Shown here: positions 1 to 5,690 of the stretch, in pieces | Position numbering within the stretch: the stretch's first letter is position 1 | Layout of the letters: every line of letters begins with the position of its first letter | Source: Chloroflexota bacterium | GTDB taxonomy: Bacteria; Chloroflexota; Chloroflexia; Thermomicrobiales; UBA6265 | Direction of reading: 5' to 3' | Assembly: GCA_023424355.1 (NCBI GenBank) | Contig: JAFAEA010000017.1 | Coordinates: 1 to 7,939 of the forward strand | DNA: 7,939 nt | Position numbers and translations under genes: made by a program | Notes under the pieces: model-generated | Database searches by the model: none | What the model was told of the DNA's origin: nothing | Seen by the model: only the letters and a program-made list of their open reading frames with translations

Positions 1-540
1 AAGTACGCCCGTGAGCACGATCTCCCCTACTTCGGCTTGTGCTACGGATTGCACATGATGGTGATCGAGGCGGCCCGAAATCTGCTCGGTCTGCCAGAAG
101 CGAACACCACCGAGATCGAGAATGGCACGCCGGATCCGGTGATCGATATCATGCCGGATCAGAAGGATGTCGAAATGGGCGGCACCATGCGACTCGGCCT
201 GTGGGAATGCAAGCTCACTGATGGCACCACTGCCCAGAAGGCGTACAACAGCGCAACTATCCACGAACGACACCGCCACCGCTGGGAAGTGAACAACGCC
301 TATGTTCCCCGGCTCGAAGAGGCAGGTCTGAAGGTATCTGGCGTGAATCCGAACAGCAACCTTGCCGAGATTATGGAATACACCGATCACCCGTTCTTCG
401 TGGGTGTTCAGTTTCATCCGGAGCTTCGCAGCCGTCCAAACCGACCGCATCCATTGTTCGTGGAATTCATCCGCGCCAGCAAGGAAACACAGGTCGATGG
501 CGCACAGCGCGAGTTGCCGTTGGCGGAACAAACCCGGTAG
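1..540 (+). CDS. pyrG: CTP synthase, C-terminal glutamine amidotransferase part (5' end outside window)
   Basis: CTP synthase converts UTP to CTP with ATP, taking ammonia from glutamine; this is the last step of pyrimidine nucleotide synthesis in the cytosol. The frame is open from base 1, and 179 residues are visible, roughly the last third of a protein usually near 530-550 residues. The N-terminal synthetase domain lies outside. The class I glutaminase triad is present: the nucleophile Cys14 in FGLCYGLH, and His139 and Glu141 in VQFHPE. Further family hallmarks are EANTTEI, MRLGLWEC, RHRHRWEVNN and HPLFVEFI. The nucleophile elbow is unusual: the family normally has CLGMQ or CLGLQ, here CYGLH, with the usual Gln replaced by His. 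The last ~28 residues are a polar tail after the conserved fold. The gene is followed by a likely intrinsic terminator and converges on the histidine kinase. Identity is very secure. Confidence 0.97.
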   Translation, partial: KYAREHDLPYFGLCYGLHMMVIEAARNLLGLPEANTTEIENGTPDPVIDIMPDQKDVEMGGTMRLGLWECKLTDGTTAQKAYNSATIHERHRHRWEVNNAYVPRLEEAGLKVSGVNPNSNLAEIMEYTDHPFFVGVQFHPELRSRPNRPHPLFVEFIRASKETQVDGAQRELPLAEQTR

Positions 541-541
541 C

Positions 542-593
542 GGAGGAGCCCGGCCGAGCGCAGCGAGAAACGGAGTGGGCCTTTGTCTCCTCC
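542..593. repeat. Imperfect inverted repeat in the pyrG/kinase convergent gap
   Basis: GGAGGAG at 542-548 is complementary to CTCCTCC at 587-593. Inside it, GGCC at 552-555 can pair with GGCC at 578-581. The long loop holds GAGCGCAGCGAG. No T-run follows on either strand, so it does not read as a classical intrinsic terminator. It could be a transcript-end hairpin or a copy of a dispersed palindromic element. Only the complementarity is seen; the role is unknown. Confidence 0.45.
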
Positions 594-597
594 TTCC

Positions 598-618
598 TGG
601 GGCAGATAAACTGCCCCA
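598..618. repeat. Perfect 8-bp hairpin with 5-base loop
   Basis: TGGGGCAG (598-605) and CTGCCCCA (611-618) are exact reverse complements around the loop ATAAA. The stem is GC-rich and would be stable in RNA from either strand. Neither side carries a T-run. It may act as a 3'-end stabilising or rho-assisted hairpin for pyrG (+) or for the kinase transcript (-). Confidence 0.5.
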
Positions 619-632
619 CTACCAATGAATTC

Positions 633-663
633 GACCGGTGGATCTAATCCGCCGGTCGTTTTT
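633..663 (+). terminator. Intrinsic terminator for pyrG, overlapping the 3' end of the kinase gene
   Basis: GACCGGTGGAT (633-643) pairs with ATCCGCCGGTC (647-657), an 11-bp stem with one G-U pair. The sequence GTTTTTCTT follows on the + strand with T5 at 659-663, the arrangement expected of a rho-independent terminator. The three-base loop (644-646, CTA) is exactly the TAG stop codon of the opposing histidine kinase. On the - strand the same hairpin is not followed by a T-run, so as an intrinsic terminator it should work mainly for pyrG. Confidence 0.75.
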
Positions 664-2731
664 CTTCGCGTGGGGAGAAGGTGACGGTCGGTGTCGCGAT
701 GATCGGCATATCGAGGATGAACTCGGCGCCGCCACCTTCGGCATCCTTCACACGCATGCGGCCACCATGGACGTTTACCAACCGTGCACTCACATAGAGC
801 CCGATTCCGAGACCACGAGAGCCATCGGTCATCACGGCCATGGAATCCTCGGTGCCGTCATCAAAGCGGTAATACTGACGGAACAGGCGACGTCGAATCT
901 CCACCGGGACGCCCGGCCCATAATCGCGAACGCTGATTTCCACCCGGTTGTTACCGGTACTTGTCAACCGGAGCTCCATCGGTGATCCGGGGGCGTAGCG
1001 ATCGACATTCTGCGTCAGGTTGCCCAGCACCTGATAGATGCGATCTTCATCCCATTCCACTGGCATGGTATCCGGAGTCACACAAACCACGTCGCGCCCC
1101 GGAACGCGCTCCCGGGCGGCATCGCCCGCTTCACGCACGATTCTGGCGGCATCTGTGGTTCCAGGCTGGATGTCGAGCCGACCAAGACCGGCCCGGGAAA
1201 CATCCAGGATTCTCGTCACAAGATCGCCGATTCGATCGGCTTCGTTAATCGCCACACTAATGCGGCGAAGAAGATCCTCGGTATCGTCCACGCCCTCTTC
1301 ATGGCGCAGGATTTTACGTTCGAGGAGCTGAAGATTGCCCCGCAAGGATGTGAGAGGATTGCGCAGTTCGTGACCAACCACGGAGATGAACTCATCGCGC
1401 GCGCGATCCATATTGGCGAAATCAGCGCGATCCTGCAGCACCGAGATACCGCTCACGATTTGGCCACGAGCATCGCGAATCGGAGAGTGATTCCCCACAA
1501 CCTCGCGTGATGTGCCATCCGCCATCGGCACCATGGCCACTTCGCCGAGGCGTCGCTCGCCGCTGAGTAGGCTTTGAACCAGCGGATGCTGCTTACCGAT
1601 GTATGGCAGACCATCGGGATTGGTCATGGTCAGCGAATCCACTGCTACCGGTTCATTGAAGTCTTGCCCAAAAATCTGCTCGGCAGCGGTGTTGGCGATT
1701 TGTACATCGCGGGTGGCGGCATCTACGAGCAGAACGGCCTGCGGCATCTGATCGATAACGCCGACAATCCGCTCGTTGGCATCCTCGATCTGTTCGAAGA
1801 GCTGCGCGACTTCGATTCCCTGGGCGCACTGGCGTCCCCATACCGAAGCGAAGAGGCGGTCGGACTGATTCAGCACATAGCGATCGGTGATACACAGGTA
1901 GGCGATACCAACCCGCTCACCACGGATGCGCAACGGAATCACCAGTACGGATTGCGCACCGCCCATGCACTGCACAACGGCCTCTGGCGCATGCAGATCG
2001 TTTCCATCTACTACCAAAGGCTGGTTACGATCCAGCGCCTCATGGGCGAATTCAAAGGTCTCCAACGGGTATCCTTCGGGATCCAGCATGGTGCGATCAG
2101 TGTCATGAGTCGCTCGGAGTTGAAGTCGACCATCATCATCCAATAGCCACAAAACACCAGACGCGGCCTTGAACTCGCGCGCAATTCGCTCAATCGCAAA
2201 GTCCGTCATCCGATCCAGATTGAGCGCCGATGAGTTGTCGTTAATCTCCATGACGATATCGGCGATCATGCGGGATCGTCGGACAGCGTTCTCCAGATGC
2301 TTGGTATACGAGGCATCCGGTACTTCACGGAGATCGGTGAGATCGAGAGAGAGCATGACAGCGCCATGCGCTTCACCATCGATCATGAGTGGACGGGCAC
2401 TCTGGAGGATGTAGCGGAAGTCGTCTGGTCCTCGTTCGACCACAAGTCGCTCTTCGAATACCTCCTCACCACGCAACGCCCGCATGATTGGCAGAGAATC
2501 GATCTCCAGAGGTTCGTTGCTGAGGTTTCGCCAGTTGTTGTGGGCCAAGTAATCCCGCACATCCTGACCGAGCGCACTTTCCTCTGCACTTCGGGCATAG
2601 ACCTGCTGCTCAGAAAGATTGCGATGTATCAGCTTGCCATCACTATCAAAAGCAGCCATCGCTGACCGAGCGACATCGAGAATAGCCTCAAGCTGCTTGC
2701 TTCTTTGTTCGGAGGAAACCTCTTGCGACAT
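644..2731 (-). CDS. Soluble PAS-GAF-PAS sensor histidine kinase
   Basis: This is a two-component sensor kinase of 695 residues that autophosphorylates on His and passes the phosphate to a response regulator. Domain order by sequence: N-terminal PAS (about 12-135), GAF (about 160-310), second PAS (about 320-435), HisKA dimerisation/phosphoacceptor domain with His454 in VVGHELRNPL, and the HATPase domain (about 550-680). The ATPase boxes are visible: N box NLTQNVDRYAPG with Asn575, G1 box DYGPG at 603-607, F box around 617-623, and G2 box GLGIGL at 640-645. No signal peptide or membrane segment is seen, so it is probably cytoplasmic and senses an internal ligand, redox or light cue through PAS/GAF. 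The ATG is preceded only by a weak G-rich stretch (2738-2742). It lies 60 bases after purE on the same strand. No response regulator is in view, so partner and signal are unknown. Confidence 0.93.
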   Translation of the reverse strand: MSQEVSSEQRSKQLEAILDVARSAMAAFDSDGKLIHRNLSEQQVYARSAEESALGQDVRDYLAHNNWRNLSNEPLEIDSLPIMRALRGEEVFEERLVVERGPDDFRYILQSARPLMIDGEAHGAVMLSLDLTDLREVPDASYTKHLENAVRRSRMIADIVMEINDNSSALNLDRMTDFAIERIAREFKAASGVLWLLDDDGRLQLRATHDTDRTMLDPEGYPLETFEFAHEALDRNQPLVVDGNDLHAPEAVVQCMGGAQSVLVIPLRIRGERVGIAYLCITDRYVLNQSDRLFASVWGRQCAQGIEVAQLFEQIEDANERIVGVIDQMPQAVLLVDAATRDVQIANTAAEQIFGQDFNEPVAVDSLTMTNPDGLPYIGKQHPLVQSLLSGERRLGEVAMVPMADGTSREVVGNHSPIRDARGQIVSGISVLQDRADFANMDRARDEFISVVGHELRNPLTSLRGNLQLLERKILRHEEGVDDTEDLLRRISVAINEADRIGDLVTRILDVSRAGLGRLDIQPGTTDAARIVREAGDAARERVPGRDVVCVTPDTMPVEWDEDRIYQVLGNLTQNVDRYAPGSPMELRLTSTGNNRVEISVRDYGPGVPVEIRRRLFRQYYRFDDGTEDSMAVMTDGSRGLGIGLYVSARLVNVHGGRMRVKDAEGGGAEFILDMPIIATPTVTFSPREEKRPAD

Positions 2732-2791
2732 CCACAGCCCCCAATTGGCACCGTTGGTACCAGGACGTTTCGTTATTGATCAGTGCGCTTA

Positions 2792-3298
2792 TTATGCGCC
2801 AGATTCGGAAATTCGGGAGTCTTTGGCCACAACGGTATCGTGCATCGATTGTTGGTAGGCTTCCATTTTCTCCCGGAGATCGGGGTTGGCAATGGCCAAC
2901 ATCCTCACCGCGAGCAACGCAGCGTTGGGGGCATTACCGATGGCAACAGTGGCCACCGGGATTCCCGCCGGCATTTGCACCATGCTCAGCAAGGCATCGA
3001 CTCCGCCCAGCGTTTTCATCGAGCTCGCGACTACCGGTACACCAATGACCGGCAATGTGGTTGCACTGGCCACCATTCCCGGAAGATGCGCGGCTCCACC
3101 GGCTCCCGCGATGATGACGCCGATGCCGTTTTCCGCGGCATTGCGGGCAAAGTTCAACATCTCATCTGGTGTGCGATGCGCCGAGAGAATGCGAATCACA
3201 TACGGAATCTCAAACCTGGCGAGCATATCGACCGCGCCCTGCATGGTGGACAAATCGGAATCGCTTCCCATGATTACGGCAACCTGTGGCTGGTTCAT
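2792..3298 (-). CDS. purE: N5-carboxyaminoimidazole ribonucleotide mutase (PurE class I)
   Basis: PurE moves the carboxyl group of N5-CAIR, the PurK product, to carbon 4 to give CAIR in de novo purine synthesis. At 168 residues it has the normal length of a bacterial class I enzyme. Visible motifs are the nucleotide-binding loop MGSDSDLSTM (10-19), SAHRTP with the likely catalytic His41, AGAGGAAHLPGM (64-75), PVIGVPV, and the C-terminal part with MPAGIPVATVAIGNA. The start ATG overlaps the purK stop as ATGA (four shared bases), so translation is probably coupled. An AGGAG site at 3309-3313 inside the purK end sits 10 bases before the start. The last ~15 residues are a variable tail. The presence of purK next to it supports the two-step PurK/PurE route rather than direct AIR carboxylation by a class II enzyme. 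Confidence 0.97.
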   Translation of the reverse strand: MNQPQVAVIMGSDSDLSTMQGAVDMLARFEIPYVIRILSAHRTPDEMLNFARNAAENGIGVIIAGAGGAAHLPGMVASATTLPVIGVPVVASSMKTLGGVDALLSMVQMPAGIPVATVAIGNAPNAALLAVRMLAIANPDLREKMEAYQQSMHDTVVAKDSRISESGA

Positions 3299-4440
3299 GT
3301 GCGGGCTTCTCCTGTGAGTTGCTGCACCGCAAAGGCGGCACGTTGCCTGGTTTCATCGCGATCCTGACCTAGCACCGTGACATGACCAAGTTTGCGTCCG
3401 GCACGGGCCTCCTTGCCGTAGAGATGCACATGAGATCCACGGATTGTCAGGGCACTGGAGATCGAATCCGCCGGATCCTTGCCGTTGGGCGGACCCAATA
3501 CGTTCTCGGTGGCGACCACCGGAGATGTCAGCGAAATATCACCCAGAGGCAGATCAAGCACAGCGCGGAGGTGCTGCTCGAACTGCGATGTCTGCGAGCC
3601 TTCGATAGTCCAGTGTCCCGAGTTATGCGGGCGTGGCGCGAGCTCGTTGATCAGCACCTTGCCGTTGGAGACAAAGAACTCAACGGCCATCACACCCACC
3701 GGCTGCACGTGTTCCACGATAAGTCGGGCGATCTGGACGGCCTCGGCCACCAAACGCGCATCCGCCTGAACTGGAACAACCAACTCGTTGCACATTCCGT
3801 TACGCTGCACGGTTTCGATTGGCTCCCAGATGGCAATATCGCCGTTGGGTCGGCGCGCAGTGAGTACTGCCAATTCGAGATCGAGTTTGACTCGCTCCTC
3901 CACCAGCAGCGTCAGGCCTGCTTCGTGCGCCTCGCGCACAGCCTTCTCGGCGTCCTCAAGGGAATCGAGCATCCAAACACCACGGCCATCGTAGCCACCG
4001 CGGCTGGCTTTCAGAACCACCGGCCAGCCGTGCTCCTCGGCAAACGAAGTGACATCTTCAAGAGAATCGACATTCGCGAAGGCCGGAACCGGCAATCCGA
4101 TTTCGGAGAGCTCGGCGCGTTGACGTCGCTTGTTTTGCGCGAGGGCCATGGTGGCAGAACTTGGCCACACGGCGTGACCGGCCTCTTCAATCTCCGCGAG
4201 AAGATCAGTATCCACCAGCTCGTGATCGAACGTGATCACATCGCACATTTCCGCGAGTTCGCGGGTTTTGTCGGGATCATCCGGGGAGCCGACGAGCACA
4301 TTCGGCACCACCTTGGCGGCGCCATCCTGCGCATCGGCGGCTAAAAGCACCAGCGAAATATCGAGTGGGATGGCTGCTTGCGCCATCATGCGCGCGAGTT
4401 GCCCCGCGCCAACTACGCCTACCGTGCGGCGTTGGGACAT
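3295..4440 (-). CDS. purK: N5-carboxyaminoimidazole ribonucleotide synthase (PurK)
   Basis: PurK uses ATP and bicarbonate to carboxylate aminoimidazole ribonucleotide to N5-CAIR, the substrate of PurE. It is an ATP-grasp enzyme; 381 residues is typical. Visible features: the N-terminal dinucleotide-like loop VGVVGAGQLARMM (7-19), the ATP-grasp strand VVLKASRGGYDGRG in the middle, the EPIETVQRNGM segment where many family members have ENVHRDGI, the metal/ATP-binding VEFFVSNGKVLINELAPRPH, and HNSGHWTIEG with TSQFEQHLRAVL. The C-terminal domain carries HLYGKEARAGRKLGHVT. The start is well supported by CAGGAG (4448-4453) seven bases before the ATG. It begins 22 bases after the YtxH-like gene and overlaps purE by four bases. 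The order purK-purE is the reverse of the common purE-purK arrangement. Confidence 0.97.
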   Translation of the reverse strand: MSQRRTVGVVGAGQLARMMAQAAIPLDISLVLLAADAQDGAAKVVPNVLVGSPDDPDKTRELAEMCDVITFDHELVDTDLLAEIEEAGHAVWPSSATMALAQNKRRQRAELSEIGLPVPAFANVDSLEDVTSFAEEHGWPVVLKASRGGYDGRGVWMLDSLEDAEKAVREAHEAGLTLLVEERVKLDLELAVLTARRPNGDIAIWEPIETVQRNGMCNELVVPVQADARLVAEAVQIARLIVEHVQPVGVMAVEFFVSNGKVLINELAPRPHNSGHWTIEGSQTSQFEQHLRAVLDLPLGDISLTSPVVATENVLGPPNGKDPADSISSALTIRGSHVHLYGKEARAGRKLGHVTVLGQDRDETRQRAAFAVQQLTGEART

Positions 4441-4462
4441 GCCAGTGCTCCTGTGAATCTAC

Positions 4463-4708
4463 CTACGATTTGGCCGTAAATGCCGATGAATCGTTCACCT
4501 TTTGGCGGAATCGTTCCGCCATGTTGGCTTCGGCTTCGGCGCGGGCCTTATCGCCTTCGGATTTGATGGTCTGAATGTAGGCCTGGGTATCGGCCTGCAT
4601 CTGCTCGCCACTCTTCGGCGCCATGAGCATGCCGACGGTCGCACCGATTGCGGCTCCCATAGCCGAGCCGGCCACGAACTTTGCCAGCGATGTAATTCCG
4701 TTCGCCAT
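4463..4708 (-). CDS. YtxH-like small membrane protein
   Basis: This 81-residue protein has one membrane segment near the N-terminus (about 10-30) built as a glycine zipper, GSAMGAAIGATVGMLMAPKS. The motif with APKSG right after the helix is typical of the YtxH-like family, whose biochemical role is not established; some members are linked to stress response. Residues 34-70 are charged and Ala/Glu-rich, likely a helical or coiled-coil cytoplasmic tail, ending in a polar stretch. The start is supported by GAGGA at 4715-4719, six bases before the ATG, lying in the 12-base gap after the stop of the upstream repeat protein. The tight spacing suggests the two are made together and may act together at the membrane. 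purK follows after 22 bases. Confidence 0.8.
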   Translation of the reverse strand: MANGITSLAKFVAGSAMGAAIGATVGMLMAPKSGEQMQADTQAYIQTIKSEGDKARAEAEANMAERFRQKVNDSSAFTAKS

Positions 4709-4720
4709 TGTTGTTCCTCG

Positions 4721-5338
4721 TTACTTCTTGCCGAAAATCTTCAGGAAGAACACCAACACCAATGCGAAGACACCGGCAGCGATTCCTGCGGTGGCAGCAT
4801 CGAATTTGGTGTTCACCGTTCCACCGGATTTCACATTACCGCTGAGAAGCAGGAATGTGTGGATATCGCCCTCCGCCTGCACATCGCCGGCGGTGAGCCA
4901 CCCTACCCGGGAGCTGCTATGCAACTGCACCTTCTCCGCATTCGCCATGCCAATGCTGCTTTCGGAGGCGTTGATTGTGGTGCCACTGGCGATAACGGAT
5001 GAGCTCTGCTTCATCTCCACGGTATCCGCGTGGAGCGAGAGCACACCACTCTGCGTGAGCTTGGCGGAATCCGAATGGATCTCGCGGGCACCGGAGTTGG
5101 TGAGGAAGCTGCGCTGAGCCTGCACGTAATCGGCTCCAGAACGCTCCATATTCACCTGCAGCGCGTGCACGGAAGCCTTGTCGGTATCGTGCAGCTGGGC
5201 CTCTCCTTCGCCTGCAAGGGCAGATTCCTCGAGATCGGCGGTGAACATGACACCACCCTCATCAATGAATTGTCCGCCTTGTTCACGAGTGACGTTATCG
5301 ACCACGTCCTCGGAGACTGTGTTGGTTTCCTGGTTCAT
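4721..5338 (-). CDS. Tail-anchored 15-residue-repeat protein (putative beta-solenoid), unknown function
   Basis: I do not recognise this family. The 205-residue product starts with an acidic polar segment (1-40) without a signal peptide. From about residue 52 to 180 a 15-residue repeat runs without insertions: small or polar pairs (TD, SG, SG, SG, SS, SS, SS, GD, GG) fall at 52, 67, 82, 97, 112, 127, 142, 157 and 172. Five residues later there is usually a hydrophobic residue (V, V, I, L, A, A, W, F) and twelve later another (M, L, L, M, A, L, Q, V). Such regularity suggests a beta-roll or beta-helix, one turn per repeat. Residues 182-200 form a hydrophobic helix ending in FLKIFGKK, a probable C-terminal membrane anchor. 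I chose the ATG at 5338 because AAAGG lies seven bases before it; a GTG at 5359 would add seven residues but has no ribosome site. It precedes the YtxH-like gene by 12 bases. Bactofilin-like or adhesin-head-like roles are only analogies. Confidence 0.8.
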   Translation of the reverse strand: MNQETNTVSEDVVDNVTREQGGQFIDEGGVMFTADLEESALAGEGEAQLHDTDKASVHALQVNMERSGADYVQAQRSFLTNSGAREIHSDSAKLTQSGVLSLHADTVEMKQSSSVIASGTTINASESSIGMANAEKVQLHSSSRVGWLTAGDVQAEGDIHTFLLLSGNVKSGGTVNTKFDAATAGIAAGVFALVLVFFLKIFGKK

Positions 5339-5345
5339 TTCTTTG

Positions 5346-5350
5346 CCTTT
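5346..5350 (-). promoter_or_regulatory. Ribosome binding site deciding the start of the repeat protein
   Basis: On the - strand this reads AAAGG, seven bases before the ATG whose first base is 5338. The in-frame GTG upstream (first base 5359) is preceded by ATCGGTCTCT, which has no purine-rich anti-16S match. The shorter form is therefore preferred. Confidence 0.5.
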
Positions 5351-5423
5351 CGAGCGCACAGAGACCGATGATTGGTCGAGAAAAACGCTGCAGTAAGTCT
5401 ACCAAACCCCCACGTTTCACCGG

Positions 5424-5627
5424 CTAACTGGCGCGGTAGCGCTTGAGCGAGAGATAAACGCCAAATACGCCGACCAAAAGCAGCGCCCAGAACTCTCGCG
5501 AGTTCTCCGTAATCGCGTAGTAGAGACTCACCACTGAGGTAAACGCGAATACGACAGCCAATACCAGATCGGCCTTGCGGAAGTGCTGCGATGAGATTTT
5601 GAGCGAGCTGCTGTTTTCCTTGGTCAT
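5424..5627 (-). CDS. Small two-helix membrane protein, unknown function
   Basis: The 67-residue product is not recognised. After a polar N-terminus (MTKENSSSLKIS, with HFRKAD following) come two hydrophobic stretches: about residues 20-39 (LVLAVVFAFTSVVSLYYA) and about 46-61 (FWALLLVGVFGVYLSL). They are separated by the short turn ITENSRE, and the protein ends in KRYRAS. A helical hairpin with both ends on the cytoplasmic, positively charged side is the likely topology. GAAGG(A) at 5639-5644 precedes the ATG with a rather long spacer of about 11 bases. The gene lies upstream of the repeat protein on the same strand (85 bases from its ATG), so it may belong to the same membrane-associated cluster. 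It is divergent from the phosphodiesterase gene with only about 60 bases between. Being short, it is less certain than its neighbours. Confidence 0.6.
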   Translation of the reverse strand: MTKENSSSLKISSQHFRKADLVLAVVFAFTSVVSLYYAITENSREFWALLLVGVFGVYLSLKRYRAS

Positions 5628-5690
5628 ACTGGCTGGTTTCCTTCACAATACCGTTGATGAACTGGACTGATTCTGCTGAAAGTATTGCCC

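Noticed and set aside
2747..2763. TGGCACC-GTT-GGTACCA inverted repeat in the purE-kinase gap
   Set aside because: Seven-base stem with a mismatch and no T-run; could occur by chance, so no terminator or operator is called.
2785..2800. CATAAT on the - strand at the purE stop as a -10 box for the kinase
   Set aside because: Five of six -10 matches, but no acceptable -35 box at 16-18 bases; not enough to call a promoter.
2783..3367. Long + strand open frame opposite purE
   Set aside because: Antisense shadow of purE, which carries all family motifs in its own frame.
3382..4344. Long + strand open frame of 320 codons opposite purK
   Set aside because: It is antisense to a clear purK; its product has no recognisable domain and is rich in His, Arg and Gly as expected of a shadow frame.
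5363..5377. Inverted repeat GACC-GATGATT-GGTC before the repeat protein
   Set aside because: Only a four-base outer stem and no T-run; not a terminator and too weak to call an operator.
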